From: an uncultured Lachnospiraceae bacterium
GTDB taxonomy: Bacteria; Bacillota; Clostridia; Lachnospirales; Lachnospiraceae
Direction of reading: 5' to 3'
Assembly: GCA_958402795.1 (NCBI GenBank)
Contig: CATXUX010000032.1
Coordinates: 1-38,970 of the forward strand
DNA: 38,970 bases
Shown: piece after piece, positions 16,887 through 24,846 of the stretch
Layout: the number at the start of each line of letters is the position of its first letter
How positions within the stretch are numbered: position 1 is the first letter of the stretch
Program-made: the position numbers and the translations under genes
The notes under the pieces: model-generated
Told to the model about the DNA's origin: nothing
The model's input: the letters and a program-made list of their open reading frames with translations, nothing else
The model's database searches: none

Positions 16887-16914
16887 GGTATCAGCAGAAC
16901 AAGGGGGTATTTTT
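16866..16914 (+). terminator. gpsA terminator hairpin overlapping the spoIVA RBS
   Basis: A 14-bp stem (16866-16879 with 16894-16907, one G-T pair) and a 14-nt loop are followed by TATTTTT, a standard intrinsic terminator. Its right arm contains AAGGGGG (16901-16907), which is also the Shine-Dalgarno sequence of spoIVA, 7 nt before the ATG. Confidence 0.75.
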
Positions 16915-18387
16915 ATGGATTCATTTCAGTTATACAAAGATATGCAGGCACGTACAAACGGAGAAATCTACATCGGAGTGGTCGGTCCGGTACGGACAGG
17001 CAAATCGACATTTATCAAGCGTTTTATGGACCTGCTCGTGCTGCCGAATATGAAAGATGAGCATGCGAAAGAACGGACGAAGGATGAACTCCCACAGTCG
17101 GCGTCCGGTACGACAGTGATGACGACGGAGCCGAAATTTGTACCGAAAGAAGCGGCCGAGCTAAAACTATCAGAAGATGTAGAAGTAAAAATACGTCTGA
17201 TCGACTGTGTAGGATTTATGGTAGACGGGGCGTCGGGGCATATGGAGAACGATTCCGAACGGCAGGTAAAGACGCCGTGGTTTGATTATGAGATCCCGTT
17301 TACAAAAGCGGCAGCCATCGGAACACAGAAAGTGATCCGGGACCATGCGACGATCGGACTGGTAGTAACAACCGACGGAAGTATCGGAGAGATTCCCCGG
17401 GACCACTATGTCGCAGCGGAAGAACGGACGGTGCAGGAACTGCAGGCGATCGGAAAACCGTTTATGATCCTGCTCAATTGCAGAAAACCATATGGAGAAG
17501 AGGTGAAAAAGCTCCAAAGTGAGCTGGAGGAAAAATACAAGGTGTCTGTGCTTCCGGTGAATTGTGAACAGCTCAAGGAAGAAGACATCCACACGATCAT
17601 GCGCAAAATTCTCTATGAATTTCCTGTATCCGAGGTTGATTTTTATATTCCGAAATGGGTGGAAATGTTGTCAGGAGAACATCCGGTCAAACAGGATCTT
17701 CTCCGTGTGGTAAGGGAGATGATGACACACTTTACCGACATCCGGAGCGCGGCGTCGGGACTTCCGCCTCAGGACAGTCCCTACATAGAGCAGGCGGGGA
17801 TCGACCGGATCGAGATGGATACCGGAAAAGTGACCGTACAGATCCGGTTTGAAAAGAAATATTACTATGAGGTACTCAGTGAACTGACCGGGGCGTCGAT
17901 CGAGAATGAGTACGGACTGATTTCTGTATTACGGGAACTTTCCGCAATGAAAACGGAATATACACAGATTAAAGACGCCTTTGCGGATGTCAAGATGAAG
18001 GGGTACGGGGTAGTCAGTCCGAAACGGGAGGAAATCGTGCTGGATGAACCGGTCATCATTAAGCAGGGGAATAAGTACGGCGTGAAGATTCATTCCGAAG
18101 CTCCCTCGATCCATATGATCCGGGCAAATATTGAGACGGAGATCGCGCCGATCGTCGGCAATGAGCAGCAGGCGCAGGATCTTGTAGAGTATATCAAATC
18201 GGAAAGTGAGACCGAGGACGGCGTGTGGTCGACCAACATTTTCGGGAAATCAATTGAAGACCTCGTAATGGACGGCATGCATGGAAAGATCACGAAGATC
18301 AATGAAGAAAGTCAGGTGAAGCTGCAGGATACCATGCAGAAGATCGTAAACGACAGCAACGGCGGACTGGTGTGTATTATTATTTAA
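16915..18387 (+). CDS. spoIVA: Stage IV sporulation protein A (spore coat ATPase)
   Basis: This 490-aa protein matches the length and N-terminal pattern of Bacillus SpoIVA. After YKDMQARTNGEIYIGVVG comes the P-loop GPVRTGKS (24-31), then DELPQSASGTTVMTTEPKFVP, and at the end GGLVCIII. SpoIVA is an ATPase of the mother cell that polymerises on the forespore and forms the basement layer of the coat. The frame opens at 16885, but similarity and the ribosome binding site fix the start at 16915. Presence of this gene shows the organism is or was spore-forming. Confidence 0.97.
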   Translation: MDSFQLYKDMQARTNGEIYIGVVGPVRTGKSTFIKRFMDLLVLPNMKDEHAKERTKDELPQSASGTTVMTTEPKFVPKEAAELKLSEDVEVKIRLIDCVGFMVDGASGHMENDSERQVKTPWFDYEIPFTKAAAIGTQKVIRDHATIGLVVTTDGSIGEIPRDHYVAAEERTVQELQAIGKPFMILLNCRKPYGEEVKKLQSELEEKYKVSVLPVNCEQLKEEDIHTIMRKILYEFPVSEVDFYIPKWVEMLSGEHPVKQDLLRVVREMMTHFTDIRSAASGLPPQDSPYIEQAGIDRIEMDTGKVTVQIRFEKKYYYEVLSELTGASIENEYGLISVLRELSAMKTEYTQIKDAFADVKMKGYGVVSPKREEIVLDEPVIIKQGNKYGVKIHSEAPSIHMIRANIETEIAPIVGNEQQAQDLVEYIKSESETEDGVWSTNIFGKSIEDLVMDGMHGKITKINEESQVKLQDTMQKIVNDSNGGLVCIII

Positions 18388-18390
18388 CGG

Positions 18391-18420
18391 GAATTTGTGT
18401 CCGCAAGGCGGTTTCCTTTT
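18391..18420 (+). terminator. Weak terminator-like hairpin after spoIVA
   Basis: CCGC-AAG-GCGG, flanked by GGAA and TTCC that can extend the stem with a bulge, is followed by TTTTT. It starts within a few bases of the spoIVA stop codon. Confidence 0.45.
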
Positions 18421-18486
18421 TAGAAAGAGTATGTTATGATAATAGATGGTTACGATTCAGATGGCAGAAGCTTCAGATAAGAGGAA

Positions 18487-19314
18487 ATGATGATGAGCAT
18501 ACAGTATGACAGAGTAAAGAAGTGTTATGATTATTGCAGGACGGTGACGGATTTTGAACCGCGTGTCGGTCTGGTCCTCGGCTCCGGTCTGGGAAACTAT
18601 GCAAAGAATATGAAGGTTGAGTGCGAGATCCCTTATGGTGATATTCCGGGATTCCCGGTCTCGACGGTAGAAGGACACGACGGACGGTTTCTGTTCGGAT
18701 ATATCGGGGAAGTCCCGGCAGTGCTGATGAAAGGACGCGTACATTACTATGAGGGGTATGCGATGGAGGAAGTGGTGCTGCCGGAGCGGCTGATGAGCCT
18801 GCTGGGAATCAAAGTCTTATTCCTGACCAATGCCTCCGGTGCGATCAACCGGAGTTTTCGGGAAGGGGACTTTATGATCATAACCGATCAGATCTCCAGT
18901 TTTGTACCGTCGCCGCTGATCGGAGAAAATGCATCCGAGCTTGGAGTGCGTTTCCCGGATATGACGCAGATCTATGATCCGGGACTGCAGCAGATCATCC
19001 GGGATACGGCCGCGGAAGAAAAAATCGCGGTACAGGAAGGCGTCTATCTTCAGACAAGCGGACCAAACTTTGAGAGTCCGGCGGAGATCCGCATGTACGG
19101 ACTTCTTGGGGCCGATGTGGTCGGCATGAGTACAGCGTGCGAGGCGATCGCGGCGAGACATGCGGGGGTAAGCGTGTGCGGGATCTCCTGTGTGTCCAAC
19201 ATGGCGGCAGGAATCGCAAAGGAAGAACTCAGCCACATCGATGTGCAGAAAGTAGCAGATCAGCGTTCCGGTGAATTTGAACGGCTCGTTACCGGCGTGA
19301 TCCGGAAATTATGA
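18487..19314 (+). CDS. punA: Purine nucleoside phosphorylase, trimeric type
   Basis: This protein of up to 275 aa splits purine nucleosides with phosphate to base and ribose-1-phosphate. Motifs typical of the PNP-I family are GLVLGSGLGNY (phosphate-binding serine), KGRVHYYEGY, TNASGAIN and QTSGPNFESPAEIRM with VGMSTACEA. Three ATG codons are in tandem (18487, 18490, 18493). GAGG at 18481-18484 favours the second or third. The amidohydrolase gene follows 18 nt downstream and could supply deaminated nucleosides, so the pair looks like a nucleoside salvage operon. Confidence 0.95.
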   Translation: MMMSIQYDRVKKCYDYCRTVTDFEPRVGLVLGSGLGNYAKNMKVECEIPYGDIPGFPVSTVEGHDGRFLFGYIGEVPAVLMKGRVHYYEGYAMEEVVLPERLMSLLGIKVLFLTNASGAINRSFREGDFMIITDQISSFVPSPLIGENASELGVRFPDMTQIYDPGLQQIIRDTAAEEKIAVQEGVYLQTSGPNFESPAEIRMYGLLGADVVGMSTACEAIAARHAGVSVCGISCVSNMAAGIAKEELSHIDVQKVADQRSGEFERLVTGVIRKL

Positions 19315-19332
19315 CAGGAGGAAAAAAGACAG

Positions 19333-20622
19333 ATGAGAACACGAATCTATAATGTAAAGATACTGACTATGGAAAACGACAAAGAAATTTTTGACGGCGA
19401 AGTACACATTGACGGAGATACCATTTCCTATGTCGGAGAGCCAGAGGAAGCGGCGGACGCCGGAGAAACCGGCTGGGACAAGGAAATTGACGGTCAGGGA
19501 AATCTGCTGATGCCGGGATTTAAGAATGCGCATACCCATTCTGCGATGACATTTCTGCGTTCCTACGCGGACGATATGAAGCTGGACGACTGGCTGAACA
19601 AGCAGGTATTTCCGAACGAAGCGAAGCTGGACGGAGAAAGCGTGCACTGGTTTACCTGTCTTGCCATGATGGAATATCTGACCAGCGGGATCACGGCGGC
19701 GTACGATATGTATTATTATGTGGATGAAGGCGCGCGCGCGGCGAAAGACTGCGGATTTCGTTATGTATTCTGCGACAGCACGAATGACTTCGGCGGGGAC
19801 GCCGCCCGGATGGAAAAGGATTATCTCCGGTTTAATACAGATGAGGACAGGCTGTTAAGCCACCGCATGGGATTCCATGCGGAGTATACGACAAGCCGGG
19901 ATCTGATGGAGTCCATTGCGGCGCTCTCAGACAAGTATCAGGCTCCGGTCAGTGTACACTGTTCGGAAACACGTAAGGAAGTCGAGGAATGCAGACAGAG
20001 AAGCGGAGGACTCTCCCCGGTCGCATACATGGATTCGATCGGTCTGTTCAACCACGGAGGAACCTTGTTTCACTGCGTCCACATGGACGAGAGTGATTAC
20101 GCAATATTGAAAAAAAGAGGAATCTATGTGGTGACGAATCCGGCGTCCAACCTGAAACTTGCCAGTGGTATCGCTCCGATACAGCGGTTTCTCGGAGAGA
20201 ACATCCCGGTTGCGATCGGTACGGACGGTCCGGCAAGTAATAACTGTCTGGATATGTTCCGGGAGATGTTCCTTGTGACCGGACTGCAGAAAGCAGTGTG
20301 CGATGACCCGGAGGCAGTTCCGGCGATGGATGTGCTTCGTATGGCAGCGGTGAACGGTGCATACGCGATGGGACTGAATGAGTGCGATACGATAAGTGAG
20401 GGGAAAAAGGCAGATCTGATCCTGATCGATCTGGACCAGCCGAATATGCAGCCGCTCCGCAATATCGAAAAAAATCTCGTATACAGCGGCAGCAAGCAGA
20501 ATGTAAAGATGACCATGATCGGCGGAAAGGTGCGGTATCAGGACGGGGAATTTTATCTGAGTCATTCAAAAGAAGAAATCTTCCGCAAAGCGAATGAATA
20601 CGCGAAGAAGATTTTGGGGTAG
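19333..20622 (+). CDS. MTA/SAH deaminase-type amidohydrolase
   Basis: This 429-aa metal-dependent hydrolase has the amidohydrolase landmarks: HTHS with metal ligands His67 and His69, GFHAEYTTS, SVHCSE, HCVHMDE and the catalytic GTDGPASNN. The overall pattern matches 5'-methylthioadenosine/S-adenosylhomocysteine deaminases (MtaD/DadD group), which convert the adenine moiety to hypoxanthine. Related guanine or chloro-triazine hydrolases share the motifs, so the substrate is inferred. ACAGGAGG precedes the start. The purine nucleoside phosphorylase immediately upstream would process the product. Confidence 0.85.
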   Translation: MRTRIYNVKILTMENDKEIFDGEVHIDGDTISYVGEPEEAADAGETGWDKEIDGQGNLLMPGFKNAHTHSAMTFLRSYADDMKLDDWLNKQVFPNEAKLDGESVHWFTCLAMMEYLTSGITAAYDMYYYVDEGARAAKDCGFRYVFCDSTNDFGGDAARMEKDYLRFNTDEDRLLSHRMGFHAEYTTSRDLMESIAALSDKYQAPVSVHCSETRKEVEECRQRSGGLSPVAYMDSIGLFNHGGTLFHCVHMDESDYAILKKRGIYVVTNPASNLKLASGIAPIQRFLGENIPVAIGTDGPASNNCLDMFREMFLVTGLQKAVCDDPEAVPAMDVLRMAAVNGAYAMGLNECDTISEGKKADLILIDLDQPNMQPLRNIEKNLVYSGSKQNVKMTMIGGKVRYQDGEFYLSHSKEEIFRKANEYAKKILG

Positions 20623-20661
20623 GGGAAGTCAAATGCATAATTAAGAAAGGGGTACGAAAGA

Positions 20662-21123
20662 ATGAAAGCAGCAGTATTTATAGTCAGTACAAGCGCTTAT
20701 GAGGCAAAGAAAGGAAGCCGTGAGAGCGATGCGCTGAAACAGACATTAGAGCAGGTTGGTCTGGAGGTGAAGACGGGGGCGCTTCCGGAGGACAAAACAG
20801 TAGTGGCAGCGGTGATGAAGCAGCTCGCAGATTCCGGAGCAGTACAGTTGATCGTGACGATCGGGGCGTCGGGATATCTGAAAAAAGACTGTGCGCCGGC
20901 TGCGCTGGAAGAGATCGCGGACCGGCTTCTCCCGGGAATCCCGGAAGCAATCCGCGCATACAATATCCGGTATACAAAGAAAGTGATTCTGGACCGTTCA
21001 CTGGCCGGGATCCGCAACAAAACGATTCTTCTGAATCTGCCGGAGAGTGTGAGAGCAGCGGACGACAGTCTGGAATATGTACTGCCGGAACTGATGAGCG
21101 CTATGGAAACATTAAATGTATAA
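20662..21123 (+). CDS. MogA/MoaB-like molybdopterin-binding domain protein
   Basis: This 153-aa protein has the MogA/MoaB fold pattern: AVFIVSTSAYEAKKGSRESDALK, then PEDKTVVAAVMKQLADSGAVQLIVTIGASGYLKKDCAPAALEEI, and a late NLPESVRAA where family members have PGSP. The usual substrate-binding GGTG is here GASG and the following aspartate segment is KKDC. Adenylylation of molybdopterin is therefore uncertain, and it may be a degenerate or repurposed member. No other molybdenum cofactor genes are in the window. AAAGGGGT precedes the ATG. Confidence 0.7.
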   Translation: MKAAVFIVSTSAYEAKKGSRESDALKQTLEQVGLEVKTGALPEDKTVVAAVMKQLADSGAVQLIVTIGASGYLKKDCAPAALEEIADRLLPGIPEAIRAYNIRYTKKVILDRSLAGIRNKTILLNLPESVRAADDSLEYVLPELMSAMETLNV

Positions 21124-21142
21124 AAAAGGCGGGTTGGAATTC

Positions 21143-21622
21143 ATGCAGGTGAAGTTATATACCGACGGCGCGGCGAGAGGAAATCCGGACGGTCCGGGCG
21201 GCTACGGCGCACTGCTGGAATATGTGGATACGAAAGGGCAGATGCACACAAAAGAATTGTCCCAGGGATATGTAAGAACAACCAATAACCGGATGGAACT
21301 GATGGCGGTGATCGCGGGACTTGAGGCGCTGAACCGTCCGTGTGAGGTGGACATTTACTCCGATTCCAAATATGTGGTAGACGCATTTAATCAGCACTGG
21401 GTGGACGGCTGGCTGAAAAGAAACTGGAAACGCGGAAAGAATGAACCGGTGAAGAATGTCGATCTGTGGAAACGGCTTCTCGCGGCGAAGGAGCAGCATA
21501 CGGTCCGGTTCCATTGGGTAAAGGGGCATGACGGACATCCTCAGAATGAACGCTGCGATGCACTTGCTACAACGGCAGCGGACGGGGACGGACTGATCCC
21601 GGATCCGGGACTGGAAGATTAA
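21143..21622 (+). CDS. rnhA: Ribonuclease HI
   Basis: This 159-aa enzyme degrades the RNA strand of RNA-DNA hybrids. The four catalytic carboxylates are visible: Asp8 (YTDGAARGNPG-like), Glu52 (NNRMEL), Asp74 (YSDSKYV) and Asp139 (NERCDA), plus His129 in KGHDGH. The frame extends back to 21116, overlapping the previous gene, but the family N-terminus begins at MQVKLYTDGA, so 21143 is preferred, although its ribosome binding site is weak. It is the last intact gene before a decayed region. Confidence 0.93.
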   Translation: MQVKLYTDGAARGNPDGPGGYGALLEYVDTKGQMHTKELSQGYVRTTNNRMELMAVIAGLEALNRPCEVDIYSDSKYVVDAFNQHWVDGWLKRNWKRGKNEPVKNVDLWKRLLAAKEQHTVRFHWVKGHDGHPQNERCDALATTAADGDGLIPDPGLED

Positions 21623-21655
21623 TTTTGAAAAATACTTTAGGGGAAACACAGAAAA

Positions 21656-21690
21656 ATGAAAGTGGCAATTGTGGAAGATGACCGGGCATG
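21656..21690 (+). pseudogene. 5' stub of a response-regulator gene
   Basis: After AGGGGA a short frame starts MKVAIVEDDRA, the characteristic first beta strand and acidic pocket of a receiver domain. The sequence then runs straight into the IS1380-type transposase remnant and stops at 21701-21703. This looks like a response-regulator gene cut by insertion of the element and later deletion. Only about 11 recognisable residues remain, so identification rests on a short but distinctive motif. Confidence 0.5.
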
Positions 21691-22140
21691 CGCTGTTACG
21701 TGACATGCCATCATTACCAGATTGCTGATTACTGTGCGGATCCGATGCCTCCGGACATCCCTTTTCTTTTTAGGGGTCCGGCGGCCAATGGTTTCCTGCC
21801 CAATCATCCGAAGAATATTGTATGTAAGGATTGTTAACTCCAACACGAGTTCGTTCGTGTCAAACTTTCCGGATGGAAGACGCTTGACATCCATATCGAT
21901 CTTAATCTCACTGTGGAAACTGTTCGCATTCTCCATGCGCATGGTAATTATCAATTACCTCCTCATCTGACATGTCGGTGTTCGTCCACCAAGTTTCGAA
22001 GGCACAATGCCATTTTGGCGGAGCATTTCAATGTTTTCCATTAGAATCTGCTTACGGAGAGAACCACCGATATCATCCATGCACTGACGCAGCGTTTTCT
22101 CAGACGGGATGCTGCGCGTATTTGTTAAAATGTCGATTGA
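21690..22140 (-). pseudogene. IS1380-type transposase remnant
   Basis: Read leftwards, two blocks of a DDE transposase remain. The first (about 22125-21958) reads RSIPSEKTLRQCMDDIGG and continues to GIVPSKLGG before a stop. The second (from 21954) contains FHSEIKIDMDVKRLPSGKF and ELVLELTILTYNILRMIGQ, the typical C-terminal part of IS1380-family transposases. The catalytic middle between them is missing and the C-terminus is lost after CHVTAHAR. The element is dead, and I could not find intact terminal inverted repeats. Confidence 0.7.
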
Positions 22141-22263
22141 CCTTATTTTAAAGGCATTCCGAAATTTATGAGGTTGTGAACTTCACGGATTTAGGTTAAA
22201 GCGATAGATCCAAAAACAGAGAGGAAAATCAAAAATCAGAGATAAAGGACAGGAAACGGAGAA

Positions 22264-23463
22264 ATGGAGAGCATAAACGAAAGGAAAACAGAGAACCGAA
22301 ACAAGAGGCGGAAATGGAGTCAGATCGTACCGCTGGCGGGGATGATGCTGGCAGGCGGCATATGCGGATTCTATATGGGAGAGTATATCGCGCGATTGTC
22401 GGAAGGAAAAACGGTAGGGGAGATCGCGTTGGTCTGTATTTTGTTTTTGACAGAGCTGTATGTGGCGTTGTTTTTACAGCTCGTCATCCATGAGAGCGGG
22501 CATTTGGTGTTCGGGCTGTACAGTGGATACCGGTTTTCCTCTTTTCGCATCGGCAGTTTCATGTGGCTGAAAGAGGGCGGGAAACTGAAATTAAAGAGAA
22601 TGTCGATTGTCGGAACCGGAGGCCAGTGTCTGATGTGTCCGCCGGATTGGAAGGACGGAAAAATCCCGTATATTCTGTATAATTTGGGCGGAGTTTTGAT
22701 GAATTTGTTTGCGGCGGCGTTGTGCGGGATTTTGGCGCGGATCTTACGGGCATGGGAATATGGATATGTTTTTTGCATGATGATGGTGGTGATCGGGATT
22801 GCGTACGCGCTTTTGAACGGCATTCCGATGCATGTCGGGCAGGTGGACAACGACGGGTACAACGCTTGGTCGCTGGGAAAGACACCGCAGGCGCTTAGTG
22901 CCTTTTGGCGGCAGATGAAGATGAATGAGCGGCTGGCGGCGGGAGAGCGTCTGAAAAATATGTCGGACGAGTGGTTTGAAGTCCCGTCGGATGAGGATAT
23001 GAAAAACAGTATGACTGCCGCGATGGGCGTTTTTGCCTGTAACCGTTTGATGGATCAGATGAAATTTGCCGAGGCGGACAAAGAAATGGAGCGGCTGCTT
23101 AGCTTAGACAGCGGCATTGTAGAACTGCATCGTCGCATGATGAGAAACGACCAGATCTATTGTGAACTGGTAGGAGACAGAAACGAGGAGCGGTTAGGGC
23201 GGCTGTACGACAAAGAGCAGATGAAGTTTGGCAAGACAATGAAACAGTATCCGTCCATTTTGCGCACAGAGTATGTATATGTGTTGTTGTATGAGAAGAA
23301 CGAAGGAAAAGCAGCGCAGATACGGGAGAAATTCGAGAAAAACGCGGCGAAGTACCCGTATCCGAATGAGATCGAGTCCGAGCGGGAATTGATGGAGTAC
23401 GCGGAGAGATTGGGGAAAGTAGAGGAGAGCGGAAATGAAAAACGAGACAAAACGAAAATGTGA
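22264..23463 (+). CDS. M50-like membrane metalloprotease
   Basis: This 399-aa protein has N-terminal membrane helices (about residues 20-42 and 52-76), the zinc motif HESGH (76-80), further helices around 140-195, and a conserved-looking GQVDNDGYN that could supply the third ligand as in site-2-protease-type enzymes. The C-terminal 190 residues are soluble, charged and helical. Intramembrane cleavage of a peptide or anti-sigma-type substrate is the family role, but the substrate is unknown. The broken DUF4003 gene overlaps its end by 29 nt. The gene lies directly downstream of the transposase scar. Confidence 0.75.
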   Translation: MESINERKTENRNKRRKWSQIVPLAGMMLAGGICGFYMGEYIARLSEGKTVGEIALVCILFLTELYVALFLQLVIHESGHLVFGLYSGYRFSSFRIGSFMWLKEGGKLKLKRMSIVGTGGQCLMCPPDWKDGKIPYILYNLGGVLMNLFAAALCGILARILRAWEYGYVFCMMMVVIGIAYALLNGIPMHVGQVDNDGYNAWSLGKTPQALSAFWRQMKMNERLAAGERLKNMSDEWFEVPSDEDMKNSMTAAMGVFACNRLMDQMKFAEADKEMERLLSLDSGIVELHRRMMRNDQIYCELVGDRNEERLGRLYDKEQMKFGKTMKQYPSILRTEYVYVLLYEKNEGKAAQIREKFEKNAAKYPYPNEIESERELMEYAERLGKVEESGNEKRDKTKM

Positions 23464-23736
23464 ATTGTTGATGGAAAACCGGGATGCGGTGAAGAATGTG
23501 TTTGCGTGGGAAGGAGGTCTTGTCTGGCTATGCCGGAAATCATTTCTCTGCTGGCGGCCAGCACCGATCCGGAGCAAGTGCTGGAGCGTGGATTGGGAGT
23601 CTACGAGTTGCTCAAAAAAGGGTTTTCCGGCTCCATGTATCTGCCGCTGGCGGCGATGGTGATCGCACAGGAGACCGCTATGCTGGCGGCGGTTGCCGCC
23701 AGTTCGGCTGCGGCGGCGAGCGCGGCAAGCGATTAA
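23435..23736 (+). pseudogene. Broken DUF4003 family gene
   Basis: The first frame starts at 23435 with MKNETKRKCELLMENRDAVK, resembling the N-terminus of DUF4003 proteins. The matching continuation, PEQVLERGLGVYELLKKGF and SMYLPLAAMVIA, is in another frame (23530-23736), and the stretch normally between them is missing. The C-terminus is also lost and ends in an alanine/serine run. A separate 68-codon translation from the ATG at 23530 with AAGGAGGT upstream is conceivable. DUF4003 proteins are about 330 aa to my recollection, so this is a heavily deleted copy. Confidence 0.6.
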
Positions 23737-23745
23737 GTAAATCGT

Positions 23746-24591
23746 TTAGTCTTGTTTGGCGTAATAATGAGTTCTGGCGTAGTCGAACGCATCACAGAAA
23801 CATTCTGCCGCCTCCTCTCCCTGTAAAGAGTCCGGTTCCATCATGTCGAAGGCGTGATACTGACCGGGATATACGTCTACCGTTGCGGGAACACCTGCTT
23901 TTTGCAGGTTTTCTATGTAAGCAAGTGTTTCCGAGTAGAAAGGCTCCGCGTCGCCGACAAAAGTATATGCCGGGGGCAGGTCACGATAATCGCTGCATCT
24001 GGAAGGTGAGGCATAAGGAGAAACTTTTTTCTGCTTTACGGAGCGGAGGTATAGTTTCCATGCCAGATGATTTCGCCAGGTATTCCACACTTTGGCATGG
24101 TTGTTGACGGAGGACGGGGTGTCCTCGCAGTCCAGCATCGGATATAAAGGCATCTGGAACGCGATGCGGACAGTACCCTGATCTCTGGCACGCAGACAGA
24201 GTGCGGCAGCGAGTCCCCCTCCTGCACTTTCTCCGCCAACCATGATCTGATCGGGGCGTATGCCAAGCTCCTGCGCGTGGTTCTTCATATAGAGGAGAGC
24301 GCGGTAACAATCCGAGATGGCGGCAGGATAGGGAGCCTGCCAGGACAGGCGATAGTCCGGGCACAGAAGAACCACCCCAAATTCACGGACCAGATCTGCC
24401 GCGCGGGACATAAAAACCATTTCAGGAAAACCGGTGAGGTAGCCTCCGCCGTGCAACCACAGCACTCCTGTGGCAGGTTTTGTTTCTGAAGGACAATCCG
24501 GTCTGACAATCAGCAGTTTCATAGCTTTTCCGTGTGTCAGAGGAATCTTTCGGTATTCTGTTTTACAGCCGGTCTTATTATATCTGAGCAT
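23746..24591 (-). CDS. Alpha/beta hydrolase, HSL-type esterase
   Basis: This 281-aa cytoplasmic esterase has the oxyanion-hole HGGG (47-50), the nucleophile motif GESAGG with Ser122, an acid near Asp214 (VGDAEPF) and His246 (YHAFD), i.e. the full triad of the hormone-sensitive-lipase family. Substrates are usually short-chain esters; none can be named here. The open frame extends another 85 codons upstream, but that part is low-quality sequence without family similarity, while AGGAACC and an extended -10 promoter lie just upstream of the ATG at 24591. No partner gene shares its strand. Confidence 0.85.
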   Translation of the reverse strand: MLRYNKTGCKTEYRKIPLTHGKAMKLLIVRPDCPSETKPATGVLWLHGGGYLTGFPEMVFMSRAADLVREFGVVLLCPDYRLSWQAPYPAAISDCYRALLYMKNHAQELGIRPDQIMVGGESAGGGLAAALCLRARDQGTVRIAFQMPLYPMLDCEDTPSSVNNHAKVWNTWRNHLAWKLYLRSVKQKKVSPYASPSRCSDYRDLPPAYTFVGDAEPFYSETLAYIENLQKAGVPATVDVYPGQYHAFDMMEPDSLQGEEAAECFCDAFDYARTHYYAKQD

Positions 24592-24620
24592 AAACTTGGT
24601 TCCTTTCCGTTTGTAAGTAT

Positions 24621-24629
24621 AGTATAGCA
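24621..24629 (-). promoter_or_regulatory. Extended -10 promoter of the esterase gene
   Basis: Read on the minus strand, TGCTATACT is an extended -10 element (TGnTATAAT type) 30 bp upstream of the start codon at 24591. No good -35 box is seen, which is common for extended -10 promoters. Confidence 0.5.
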
Positions 24630-24673
24630 AAAAAGAAAAGAATGACCAGATGAAATGCATCCTGCCCGCGGGA

Positions 24674-24808
24674 AAGTGCAGCTTACTGGTTTTGCACTTG
24701 CCATGCGTATGGTTTGGATTTATGATGACTTTGGAACTAAAAACGTCCACTGGACGTTTTTGTCGTATGCATGGCAACAAAAAAAGCGGAATGCGAATTG
24801 TCCGCTTT
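24674..24808. other. Cluster of four hairpins in the intergenic region
   Basis: Between the divergent esterase and LytTR genes are four inverted repeats: AAGTGCA/TGCACTT (24674-24699); TTGCCATGC/GCATGGCAA (24698-24706 and 24769-24777); AAAAACGTCC/GGACGTTTTT (24739-24761, nested in the second); and AAAGCGGA/TCCGCTTT (24783-24808). The third looks like a terminator on either strand, the fourth on the minus strand (followed by seven T). They could be a structured leader of the LytTR operon or relics of a deleted gene. Confidence 0.5.
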
Positions 24809-24846
24809 ACACAAAAACCGGACGAGGCAAGGGGAAAGGGTGACAT

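Noticed and set aside
24592..24846. N-terminal 85-residue extension of the esterase
   Set aside because: The extension lacks family similarity and crosses the hairpin cluster. The ribosome binding site and extended -10 support the shorter start.
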